This document shows, piece after piece, positions 50,650-58,274 of a DNA stretch of 64,000 nt. The DNA is taken from the NCBI GenBank assembly GCA_902476265.1, contig CABSCP010000001.1, positions 1 through 64,000 of the forward strand, written 5' to 3'. Source of the stretch: an uncultured Lachnospiraceae bacterium. GTDB taxonomy: Bacteria; Bacillota; Clostridia; Lachnospirales; Lachnospiraceae. A model generated the notes under the pieces. The model was not told the DNA's origin. It searched no databases and was given only the letters and a program-made list of their open reading frames with translations. The position numbers and the translations under genes were made by a program. How positions within the stretch are numbered: the stretch's first letter is position 1; each line of letters begins with the position of its first letter.

Positions 50650-52110
50650 ATGAAGAAATGGATGATGATGGTGGCGGTCCTGGCGGCATGTTTTATCTGG
50701 GGATGCGGCACGGCGGAAGAAACGGCGGACCGAACCGGAGAGCCGGCTGCCGAATCCGGGGAGCAGGCGGGCGCTGAGTCGTTTGGAGAAAGCGTTTTTG
50801 CGGAAGAATCAAAAACGGCGCAGGAGGAAGAGGAGCCGACCTTTTTGGAAACGGAAGAGACACAGGAGACGGAAAAGGTTCCCCAAGAGGAAGAAAAGCA
50901 GGCTTTACGTCCGAAGGTGAAGGGGATTTTTGTGACCGGGGCCATGGCAGGGACTGCCAACATGGATCACCTGATTGACCTGGTGGACCGGACGGAACTC
51001 AACACCCTGGTGATTGACATAAAAGATGATGAGGGCAGGGTGGTCTGTGACGTGGATCTGCCTCTGGTCAATGAAATCGGGGCGGTGAGACATTATGTGA
51101 AAGACATGCCCGGACTGGTGCGGAAATGTAAGGAAAAAGGGATCTACCTGATCGCCCGGATCGTCACCTTTAAGGATCCCTTTCTGGCGGAAGCGAAGCC
51201 GGAATGGAGTCTGCATAATACCGACGGAAGTATTTTCAGGGACAAAGGCGGTCTGGCCTGGGTGAACCCTTATGAAAAGCAGGTCTGGGACTATCTGCTG
51301 TCCATCGCAGAGGCGGCGGTTGATCTGGGCTTTGATGAAGTGCAGTTTGACTATATCCGTTTTTCTACGGACAGCGGTATGAAAAACGTGGATTTCGGGC
51401 CCGAAACCGGGGAACGATCCAGGCAGGATGTGATCACGGAGTTTACGGCTTATGCATCCGACGCGCTTCACCGGATGGGAGCGGCCGTTTCTGCCGATGT
51501 TTACGGCGTGGTGATTGACAGCGAGACGGACAGGCAGATCGTGGGACAGGATTATTATGAACTGACCAAATATCTGGATGCGGTCAGCCCCATGGTATAT
51601 CCCTCTCATTACGGTCCGTATAATTACAATATTCCCGTGCCCGACGCACAGCCCTATGACACCGTGCTGGCGGCCATGCAGGCTTCCAGGAAGGTGCTGG
51701 CGGGACTGGACCCCAGGCAGCGCGGCCCTGTGTCAGGAAACGGGGTGTCGGAAAACGATGTTTCCGGCAATGACGTGTCCGGCAATGACGTGTCGCAGGA
51801 CAGCGGGGCGGAAAGCGGACAGGCGGCTGTCTGGAGTACGGAAGAGATCGCGGCGCTCGCTCCGGACGGAGAGGTCCGCGCTGTTGTGCGGCCCTGGCTG
51901 CAGGATTTTACGGCGACCTGGGTGAAAGGCCATATCAAATACGGCCCGGAACAGGTGAGGGATCAGATCCGGGCGGTTTATGACGCGGGATATGAGGAAT
52001 GGATTCTCTGGAATGCGGCAAACCGTTATACGGAGGGCGGATTATATGGCCCTGACGGAGAACCGCTTCCTGGGGAAACAGAGGAAACGGCAGAAGAAGG
52101 AGGCACCTGA
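50650..52110 (+). CDS. Lipoprotein, DUF4015 putative glycoside hydrolase
   Basis: A 486-residue secreted lipoprotein. Signal peptide 1-18 with lipobox IWGC (C19), then an acidic, Glu/Thr-rich linker to about residue 95. The DUF4015 barrel follows: VKGIFVTGAMAGTAN, LNTLVIDIKDDEG, GFDEVQFDYIRFSTD, AVSADVYG, AVSPMVYPSHYG, EWILWNAANRYTEGG. Five 5-residue repeats of the VSGND type sit at 361-385, between barrel elements. ATG at 50650 has GGAG 7 bp upstream. The family is found in Gram-positives; substrate unknown, cell-wall or capsule glycans are guesses. Confidence 0.82.
   Translation: MKKWMMMVAVLAACFIWGCGTAEETADRTGEPAAESGEQAGAESFGESVFAEESKTAQEEEEPTFLETEETQETEKVPQEEEKQALRPKVKGIFVTGAMAGTANMDHLIDLVDRTELNTLVIDIKDDEGRVVCDVDLPLVNEIGAVRHYVKDMPGLVRKCKEKGIYLIARIVTFKDPFLAEAKPEWSLHNTDGSIFRDKGGLAWVNPYEKQVWDYLLSIAEAAVDLGFDEVQFDYIRFSTDSGMKNVDFGPETGERSRQDVITEFTAYASDALHRMGAAVSADVYGVVIDSETDRQIVGQDYYELTKYLDAVSPMVYPSHYGPYNYNIPVPDAQPYDTVLAAMQASRKVLAGLDPRQRGPVSGNGVSENDVSGNDVSGNDVSQDSGAESGQAAVWSTEEIAALAPDGEVRAVVRPWLQDFTATWVKGHIKYGPEQVRDQIRAVYDAGYEEWILWNAANRYTEGGLYGPDGEPLPGETEETAEEGGT
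51730..51804 (+). repeat. Five tandem 15-bp units coding VSGND-like pentapeptides
   Basis: Units begin GTGTC or GTTTC at 51730, 51745, 51760, 51775 and 51790; units three and four are nearly identical. The insertion is in frame within the DUF4015 protein. Confidence 0.85.
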
Positions 52111-52949
52111 TGGCGGGAATTTTATATTTATGTGCGACACCCATCGGCAATCTGGGCGACATGACGCCCCGGGTGATAGAAACGCTCAAGAATGTGGACC
52201 TCATCGCGGCGGAGGATACCAGAAACAGCATCAAGCTGTTAAATCATTTTGAAATCCATACGCCCATGACAAGTTATCATGAATATAATAAGGTGGAAAA
52301 GGCATATACGCTGATCAGTCAGCTTTCCGGAGGAAAAAATGTGGCGCTGATCACGGACGCGGGGACACCCGCCATATCGGACCCGGGAGAAGTGCTGGTG
52401 CAAATGTGCCATGAAGCGGGCATTACGGTGACCAGCCTGCCGGGGCCGGCCGCCTGCATTACCGCCCTCACCCTGTCCGGCCTTCCCACCCGGCGTTTCT
52501 GCTTTGAGGGATTTTTGCCATCCGATAAAAAGGAGAAGGCGGAAATTCTGGAGGAATGCAGCCGGGAAACCAGAACCATGATTTTTTACGAAGCCCCCCA
52601 TCATCTGAAACGCACCCTGGGAGAATTGTATGAGGCGCTGGGGGACAGACGGATCACCCTCTGCCGGGAACTGACCAAAAAGTTTGAAACCGTCACGCCC
52701 ACCACCATGGAAGAAGCCATCGCCTGCTATGAGGAAACAGAACCCCGGGGCGAGTATGTGCTGGTGATAGAGGGCAAAAGCCGGGAAGAAATGAAAAAAG
52801 AGGCGCAGGAGGCCTGGAAGGACATGACCGTGGAGGCGCATGTGGCCTTTTATGAGAAACAGGGAATGGATCGGAAAACTGCCATGAAACAGGCTGCCAA
52901 AGACCGTGGCGTGAGTAAAAGAGACATCTATCAAGCCCTCCTGGATTGA
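52110..52949 (+). CDS. rsmI: 16S rRNA 2'-O-ribose C1402 methyltransferase RsmI
   Basis: A 279-residue SAM methyltransferase of the tetrapyrrole-methylase fold: LYLCATPIGNLGDMTPRVIETL, AAEDTRNS, LITDAGTPAISDPGE, SLPGPAACITAL, FYEAPHHLKRTL. It modifies C1402 of the decoding centre with RsmH. Its ATG uses the last base of the upstream stop (TGATG). GGAGG precedes. Same end-of-block position as Bacillus yabC. Confidence 0.94.
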   Translation: MAGILYLCATPIGNLGDMTPRVIETLKNVDLIAAEDTRNSIKLLNHFEIHTPMTSYHEYNKVEKAYTLISQLSGGKNVALITDAGTPAISDPGEVLVQMCHEAGITVTSLPGPAACITALTLSGLPTRRFCFEGFLPSDKKEKAEILEECSRETRTMIFYEAPHHLKRTLGELYEALGDRRITLCRELTKKFETVTPTTMEEAIACYEETEPRGEYVLVIEGKSREEMKKEAQEAWKDMTVEAHVAFYEKQGMDRKTAMKQAAKDRGVSKRDIYQALLD

Positions 52950-53011
52950 GAATGTTAGGAGTTTTGGAGGGATTTGAAAGGTTTTGACTTTCCCTCCTGA
53001 CTTTGAATTTT

Positions 53012-53199
53012 CCGCCCCCGGCAGTCCCCGCCAGCCGCAGGCCGGTACGGGCAGGCGGTCCCTGTAAGGGCCGTTATAAACGCACCGGCATTTAGGCTGC
53101 GTACTCTGCAGCCTTATGTGCCGTTGTGCGTTTATCCGAGCGGAAGCGTGCCCTCTAAGGAACTGCCTGCCCATACCGGCCTGCGGCTGGCGGGGGCGG
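53012..53199. repeat. Large nested stem-loop element before acpP
   Basis: Outer arms 53026-53056 and 53165-53195 are complementary over 31 bp with one mismatch. Inside, 53077-53100 pairs with 53108-53134 around a short loop with a two-base bulge. Outer sequence is very GC-rich. No gene is present between rsmI (ends 52949) and acpP. A structured RNA, a MITE-like element, or a terminator-like insulator are all possible. Confidence 0.7.
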
Positions 53200-53234
53200 A
53201 AAGCACCCAATTTACAAAAAATACCGGAAAATGG

Positions 53235-53263
53235 TTGACAAGTGAAATAAGTGATAATATACT
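53235..53263 (+). promoter_or_regulatory. SigA promoter of the fatty acid operon
   Basis: TTGACA (53235-53240), 17-bp spacer, TATACT (53258-53263); about 45-nt leader to acpP. Confidence 0.85.
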
Positions 53264-53275
53264 TTGAGTGTCAAA
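53263..53275 (+). promoter_or_regulatory. FabT-like operator at the acpP start site
   Basis: TTTGAGTGTCAAA is a perfect TTTGA-N3-TCAAA palindrome starting at the last base of the -10, so a bound protein would block RNA polymerase. It resembles the box of FabT, the MarR-type repressor of fatty acid genes in Lactobacillales. Confidence 0.55.
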
Positions 53276-53314
53276 TTACCCAAATACGATTTTGAAATTA
53301 AAGGAGATTGTGTC

Positions 53315-53548
53315 ATGTTAGAAAAAATCGCTGAGATTATCAAGGAACAGCTGAACCTTGATGATGTCGAAATCACAGAAGAAACCTCCTTCAAGGATGA
53401 CCTTGGAGCGGACTCTCTTGATCTTTTTGAATTGGTTATGGCTTTTGAAGAAGAATATGGAATCGAAATTCCTTCCGAGGAACTGGAAAAGCTCTCTACT
53501 GTTGGCGATGTTGTTGAATACATCAAAGCACAGGGCATCGACGCTTAA
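53315..53548 (+). CDS. acpP: Acyl carrier protein
   Basis: A 77-residue acidic four-helix protein that carries growing acyl chains on 4'-phosphopantetheine at S34 (GADSLDLFELV). Start at 53315 after AAGGAG. First gene of the FASII operon, with fabK 3 bp downstream. Codon use is biased for high expression. Confidence 0.95.
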   Translation: MLEKIAEIIKEQLNLDDVEITEETSFKDDLGADSLDLFELVMAFEEEYGIEIPSEELEKLSTVGDVVEYIKAQGIDA

Positions 53549-53551
53549 TCA

Positions 53552-54475
53552 GTGAAGACGAAGATTACAGAGTTACTTGGCATAGAATATCCGATTATAC
53601 AGGGCGGCATGGCATGGGTGGCGGAATACCACCTGGCGGCAGCGGTTTCGGATGCGGGCGGCCTGGGGCTGATCGGCGCGGCGAGCGCGCCCCCGGAAGT
53701 GGTCCGGGAACAGATCCGCAGAGCGAAAGAACTGACGGATAAACCCTTTGGCGTGAATATCATGCTTCTCAATCCCAATGCGGAAGAAGTGGCGAAGATC
53801 GTCGTGGAGGAAGGCATCAGGGTGGTTACCACCGGTGCCGGCAATCCGGCCAAATACATGGATATGTGGAAGGCGGCGGGCGTGAAGGTCATTCCTGTGG
53901 TTGCCAGCGTAGGCCTGGCAAGGCTGATGGAGCGCGCAGGAGCGGACGCGGTTGTGGCGGAAGGTATGGAGTCGGGCGGACATATCGGTTCGGCGACCAC
54001 CATGACACTGGTGCCTCAGGTAGTGGATGCGGTATCCATTCCCGTTATCGCGGCAGGCGGTATCGCGGACGGCAGAGGATTTGCGGCGGCAATGATGCTG
54101 GGCGCGCAGGCAGTGCAGATGGGAACCCGCTTTGTTGTGGCGAAGGAATCCATCGTGCATCCCGCATACAAGGAAAAAGTGATGAAAGCCAAGGATATTG
54201 ATTCCGAAGTGACCGGAATGAGCACGGGACATCCGGTGCGTCAGATCCGCAACAAGATGACGAGAGAATACCTGAAGCTGGAAAAGGAAGGGGCTTCCTT
54301 TGAACAGCTGGAATATCTGACGCTGGGGTCGCTGAGGAAGGCAGTCATGGAAGGCGATGTCGTAAACGGCACGCTCATGGCAGGACAGATTGCAGGACTG
54401 GTGAAAAAAGAACAGACCTGTAAAGAGATGATCGAAGAGATCATGCAGGAAGCAAGTACTCTGTTGAAGTGTTGA
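53552..54475 (+). CDS. fabK: Enoyl-ACP reductase II FabK
   Basis: FMN-dependent, triclosan-resistant enoyl-ACP reductase that completes each elongation cycle. The 307-residue protein shows the family opening GIEYPIIQGGMAWVAEYHLAAAVSDAGGLG, VNIMLLNPNAEE, AEGMESGGHIG (with the active-site-region histidine), IAAGGIADGRG and GAQAVQMGTRF. Start is GTG at 53552, only 3 bp after acpP and with a weak site, so it probably depends on translational coupling. No fabI is in the window. Confidence 0.92.
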   Translation: MKTKITELLGIEYPIIQGGMAWVAEYHLAAAVSDAGGLGLIGAASAPPEVVREQIRRAKELTDKPFGVNIMLLNPNAEEVAKIVVEEGIRVVTTGAGNPAKYMDMWKAAGVKVIPVVASVGLARLMERAGADAVVAEGMESGGHIGSATTMTLVPQVVDAVSIPVIAAGGIADGRGFAAAMMLGAQAVQMGTRFVVAKESIVHPAYKEKVMKAKDIDSEVTGMSTGHPVRQIRNKMTREYLKLEKEGASFEQLEYLTLGSLRKAVMEGDVVNGTLMAGQIAGLVKKEQTCKEMIEEIMQEASTLLKC

Positions 54476-54497
54476 TTTTATTTTTTTTATAGATAAG

Positions 54498-54520
54498 GAG
54501 GTTCCGGAACGGGAACCTCC
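54498..54520 (+). terminator. Hairpin after fabK
   Basis: GGAGGTTCC/GGAACCTCC stem. The plus-strand tail is A-rich, not T-rich, whereas T8 lies on its 5' side, so it is a poor terminator for fabK and may be a processing or partial attenuation site. Confidence 0.45.
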
Positions 54521-54538
54521 AAATTAAAGCCTAAATAC

Positions 54539-54551
54539 TTTGATATTCAAA
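54539..54551 (+). promoter_or_regulatory. Second FabT-like box, before fabD
   Basis: TTTGATATTCAAA is another perfect TTTGA-N3-TCAAA palindrome, preceded by AC as is the first box. AGATAGT-CAA-ACTATCT follows at about 54557-54573. Confidence 0.5.
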
Positions 54552-54581
54552 ATAATAGATAGTCAAACTATCTGACAGCAG

Positions 54582-54608
54582 TTGCACAGCTTTAGGAATC
54601 CATATAAA
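54582..54608 (+). promoter_or_regulatory. Weak candidate internal promoter before fabD
   Basis: TTGCAC (54582-54587) and TATAAA (54603-54608), 15-bp spacer. It would give a leader of about 195 nt. The rest of 54609-54777 has no gene and no family of riboswitch that I recognise. Confidence 0.35.
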
Positions 54609-54777
54609 ATAAAAGCAGGGAAACCGTTTCAAAAACCAGAAAAGATCTAAAATTCAGCTGAAAATGTAGTGTTGGGCGGCATTTGCGACCCACGTCCGGA
54701 GAATCCTGACAGACGAAAGGATCCTCCTTTTGGGTGTAGGTGAAGAGCAGCCTTTGAGGAAAATTTTTGTGATGCAG

Positions 54778-54799
54778 TATCGCAGGAAGGATTGCGATA
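54778..54799 (+). promoter_or_regulatory. Hairpin next to the fabD ribosome-binding site
   Basis: TATCGCA/TGCGATA stem with an eight-base loop ends directly before GCAGGAGG. It could affect translation of fabD. Confidence 0.4.
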
Positions 54800-54809
54800 A
54801 GCAGGAGGT

Positions 54810-55742
54810 ATGAAAACATTGGGAAAGACAGCGTTTATTTTTCCGGGACAGGGTTCCCAGTATGTGGGGATGGGGAAAGATTTTTATGAACAGATATCCG
54901 TTTCCAGGGAAGTTTTCCTGGCGGCGGAGGACGCTTCCGGCCTTCCGGTCCGGGAGATATGTTTTGAAGAGAATGAGAAAATAAATATCACTGAATATAC
55001 ACAGATCGCCATGCTGGCGGCGGAAATCGCCATGCTGCGCGCCCTGGAGGAAGCAGGAATTACCGCCGATGTGACCGCGGGGTTAAGCCTGGGAGAGTAC
55101 GGCGCGCTGGCAACAGCCCGAGCGATGGCGGATAAGGACCTGTTTTCCGTGATCCGCAAACGGGGCCTTTTTATGCAGGAGGCGGTGCCCACAGGCGGAG
55201 CGATGACGGCGGTGCTGGGATTGGATGCAAAAGTGATTGAGGAAATCTGTGAGCAGACCCCCGGTCAGGTGAGCATTGCCAATTATAACTGCCCGGGGCA
55301 GATTGTGATCACCGGGGAAGAGACAGCGGTGGCGTCCGCAGCGGAAAAGTTGAAAGAAGCGGGCGCGAAACGCTGCATCCCGTTAAACGTGAGCGGCCCG
55401 TTCCACTCCCCCATGCTGGCGGGCGCGGGAATGAAACTGAAAGAAGCGCTTGCAAATGTGGAAATCAGGGAGATGAAAATCCCTTATCTCGCCAACGTGA
55501 CGGCAGATTATGTGACGGATACCAGACAGGTGAAACCTCTTTTGGAGCAGCAGGTGAGCGCATCCGTGAAGTGGCAGCAGACCGTGGATCGGATGATTGC
55601 GGACGGGGTGACGCATTTTGTGGAAATCGGGCCTGGAAAAACGCTGAGCGGATTTTTAAGGAAGATCAGCCGGGACGTGACGGCTCTGCATGTGGAAAAA
55701 GTGGAAGATATCGCAGCGGTAAAAGAGGCGCTGCAGGCATAA
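54810..55742 (+). CDS. fabD: Malonyl-CoA:ACP transacylase FabD
   Basis: Loads malonate from CoA to ACP. The 310-residue protein starts with the family motif FIFPGQGSQYVGMG; the nucleophile is S93 in GLSLGEY (more often GHSLGE), and the catalytic histidine is in SGPFHSPML. GGAGG precedes the ATG. fabG follows 12 bp later. The leader upstream contains a probable operator and internal promoter. Confidence 0.94.
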   Translation: MKTLGKTAFIFPGQGSQYVGMGKDFYEQISVSREVFLAAEDASGLPVREICFEENEKINITEYTQIAMLAAEIAMLRALEEAGITADVTAGLSLGEYGALATARAMADKDLFSVIRKRGLFMQEAVPTGGAMTAVLGLDAKVIEEICEQTPGQVSIANYNCPGQIVITGEETAVASAAEKLKEAGAKRCIPLNVSGPFHSPMLAGAGMKLKEALANVEIREMKIPYLANVTADYVTDTRQVKPLLEQQVSASVKWQQTVDRMIADGVTHFVEIGPGKTLSGFLRKISRDVTALHVEKVEDIAAVKEALQA

Positions 55743-55754
55743 AAAGGAGGCACT

Positions 55755-56495
55755 ATGCTGACAGGAAAGGTGGCATTGGTCACAGGCGCAAGCCGCGGCA
55801 TCGGGCGGGAAATCGCCCTGACTCTGGCGGGATATGGCGCGGATGTGATCGTCAATTATAACGGATCAAAAGAAAAGGCTTTGGAGGTTGTGGAAGCAAT
55901 CGAAAAGCTGGGCCGGAAGGCGAAAGCGATACAGTGTTCCGTGGCGGATTTTGAGGCATGCGGGAACATGATTGCAGAAGGATTAAAAGAATTCGGGCAC
56001 ATTGATATTCTGGTCAACAACGCGGGCATCACCAAAGACAACCTGCTGATGCGGATTTCGGAAAGTGATTTCGATGCCGTGATCGATACCAATTTAAAAG
56101 GAACCTTTAACACCATCCATCACATGTACAAGCCCTTTTTAAAACAGCGCAGCGGCCGGATTATCAACCTGTCCTCCGTGACAGGCATTCTGGGCAATGC
56201 AGGGCAGGCCAATTATGCGGCAAGCAAGGCGGGCGTGATCGGACTGACCAAAAGCGCAGCGAGAGAACTGGCAAGCCGCAGCATCACTGTGAATGCCGTG
56301 GCGCCGGGGTTCATTGACACGGATATGACACAGGCCATGACCGATACCGCAAAGGAAGCGGTGCTTTCCCAGATCCCGTTGAAAAAGGTGGGGCAGCCGA
56401 AGGACATCGCGGAAACCGTGGCATTTTTGGCCAGCGAAAAGGCGTCCTATATCACGGGGCAGGTCATTTCTGTAGACGGCGGGATGTCCATGTGA
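55755..56495 (+). CDS. fabG: 3-oxoacyl-ACP reductase FabG
   Basis: A short-chain dehydrogenase of 246 residues: NADPH loop TGASRGIGREIA, NNAG, catalytic Ser-Tyr-Lys in NLSSVTGILGNAGQANYAASKAG, and the C-terminal GQVISVDGGMSM. Reduces 3-ketoacyl-ACP. AAGGAGG precedes the ATG. Confidence 0.94.
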   Translation: MLTGKVALVTGASRGIGREIALTLAGYGADVIVNYNGSKEKALEVVEAIEKLGRKAKAIQCSVADFEACGNMIAEGLKEFGHIDILVNNAGITKDNLLMRISESDFDAVIDTNLKGTFNTIHHMYKPFLKQRSGRIINLSSVTGILGNAGQANYAASKAGVIGLTKSAARELASRSITVNAVAPGFIDTDMTQAMTDTAKEAVLSQIPLKKVGQPKDIAETVAFLASEKASYITGQVISVDGGMSM

Positions 56496-56565
56496 AAAAG
56501 GAACGCATATTTTCGGAAAAAAGCAAAGAGCAGTCTGTGCAGGACTGCGGGAGTGAGGATAATTT

Positions 56566-57801
56566 ATGAGCAGACGAGTAGTAGTCACAGGAATGGGAGC
56601 GATTACGCCCATCGGGCTTTCCGTAGAGGAATTCTGGCAGGGGGTAAAGGAAGGACGGACCGGATTCGGACCGATCACAAAATTTGATACCGCGGATTAT
56701 AAGTGCAGGCTTGCGGCGGAAGTGAAAGGGTTCGATGCAAAACAGTTCATGGATCCCAGAACCGCCAGAAGAATGGAGAGCTTCTGCCAGTATGCGGTGG
56801 CTGCCGCAAAGGAAGCGCTGGAGGATGCGGGGCTTGATATGGAAAAAGAAGATCCTTTCCGGGTGGGCACTTCCGTAGGTTCCGGAATCGGTTCCCTGCA
56901 GGCCATGGAAAGGGAGCACAGCAGACTTCTGGAAAAAGGCCCCAACCGGGTGAATCCCCTTTTGGTTCCCATGATGATCTGCAATATGGCTGCCGGCAAT
57001 GTTTCCATCCGGTTTGGATTAAAAGGAAAGAGTATCAACGTGGTGACTGCCTGCGCCACCGGAACCAATTCGATCGGGGAGGCGTTCCGCAGCATCCAGC
57101 ACGGGGAGGCGGAGGTCATGATTGCGGGCGGCACGGAAAGCAGCATCACCCCAATCGGCGTGGCGGGTTTCACGGCGCTCACGGCGCTCACTTCTTCCGA
57201 CGATCCCAAACGCTGTTCCATCCCCTTTGACAAAGAGAGAAGCGGATTTGTGATGGGAGAAGGCGCCGGCATTGTTGTGCTGGAAGAGCTGGAGCATGCG
57301 AAAGCCAGGGGTGCAAAAATTTACGCCGAAGTGGTTGGTTACGGCTGCACTTCCGATGCGTTCCACATCACTTCTCCTGCGGAAGACGGTTCCGGCGCGG
57401 CAAAAGCCATGGAGTACGCCATGGCGGATGCAGGCGTGGAGAAAGAGGAAATCACATATATCAACGCTCACGGCACCAGCACCCATCACAACGATCTCTT
57501 TGAGACCAGGGCGATCAAGACAGCCTTCGGAGAACATGCAAAGAACATCAGGATCAATTCCACAAAATCCATGGTGGGCCATCTGTTGGGCGCAGCGGGC
57601 GCGGTGGAGTTCATCACCTGTGTGAAGGAACTGCAGGAAGGTTTTATCCACCCCACCGTCGGCTATCAGGTGCCGGATGAAGAATGTGATCTGGACTATT
57701 GCCGGGAAGCATATCTGGAGGATGTGAACTATGCCCTCACAAATTCTCTTGGCTTTGGAGGACATAATGCTACGCTGCTGCTGAAAAAATACAGCGAATA
57801 A
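56566..57801 (+). CDS. fabF: 3-oxoacyl-ACP synthase II FabF
   Basis: Elongating condensing enzyme of 411 residues with catalytic C163 (VVTACATGTNSIG) and histidines in NAHGTSTHHND and KSMVGHLLGAAG. Opens VVVTGMGAITPIG. The elongation enzyme is the control point for chain length at low temperature in Gram-positives. A 70-bp gap from fabG is the longest inside the run; GAGG precedes the ATG. Confidence 0.94.
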   Translation: MSRRVVVTGMGAITPIGLSVEEFWQGVKEGRTGFGPITKFDTADYKCRLAAEVKGFDAKQFMDPRTARRMESFCQYAVAAAKEALEDAGLDMEKEDPFRVGTSVGSGIGSLQAMEREHSRLLEKGPNRVNPLLVPMMICNMAAGNVSIRFGLKGKSINVVTACATGTNSIGEAFRSIQHGEAEVMIAGGTESSITPIGVAGFTALTALTSSDDPKRCSIPFDKERSGFVMGEGAGIVVLEELEHAKARGAKIYAEVVGYGCTSDAFHITSPAEDGSGAAKAMEYAMADAGVEKEEITYINAHGTSTHHNDLFETRAIKTAFGEHAKNIRINSTKSMVGHLLGAAGAVEFITCVKELQEGFIHPTVGYQVPDEECDLDYCREAYLEDVNYALTNSLGFGGHNATLLLKKYSE

Positions 57802-57826
57802 AGCTCAGGCTTTGGAGGAAAAGGAC

Positions 57827-58261
57827 ATGTCAGTTTTGACGACGAAGGAAATAATGGAGATCATCCCCCACCGACAGCCCATGCTGCTGATCGACACGGT
57901 GGAGGAACTGGAACCGGGAAAAAGGGCGGTGGCCAGGAAATGCGTCAGCTATAACGAACCCTATTTTGCAGGCCATTTCCCCACGGAACCGGTGATGCCC
58001 GGCGTCCTGATTGTGGAAGCTCTGGCCCAGACAGGGGCGGTGGCGATGCTCAGTCTCCCTGAAAATAAAGGGAAAATCGCATACTTTGGGGCCATCAATT
58101 CCGCGAAATTTAAAGGGAAAGTGGTTCCCGGGGACGTGCTGACCCTGGAGACGGAAATTATCAAAAGCAAAGGCCCCATCGGTGTGGGCAATGCCAAAGC
58201 ATATGTGGATGGAAAACTGGTTGTGCAGGCGGAACTGACCTTTGCAATCGGAAAGGATTGA
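57827..58261 (+). CDS. fabZ: 3-hydroxyacyl-ACP dehydratase FabZ
   Basis: A 144-residue hot-dog-fold dehydratase with catalytic H50 (FAGHFPTEPVMPGV) and E64 (LIVEALAQ). Opens IMEIIPHRQPMLLID. The ATG at 57827 has GGAGG at 57815; the TTG at 57812 precedes that site and is rejected. No FabA or FabN-type isomerase accompanies it, so the unsaturated fatty acid route is not visible here. Confidence 0.93.
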   Translation: MSVLTTKEIMEIIPHRQPMLLIDTVEELEPGKRAVARKCVSYNEPYFAGHFPTEPVMPGVLIVEALAQTGAVAMLSLPENKGKIAYFGAINSAKFKGKVVPGDVLTLETEIIKSKGPIGVGNAKAYVDGKLVVQAELTFAIGKD

Positions 58262-58274
58262 AAAAGGACAGCTC

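Noticed and set aside
53012..53199. Simple Rho-independent terminator of rsmI
   Set aside because: The structure is far too long and is not followed by a T run.
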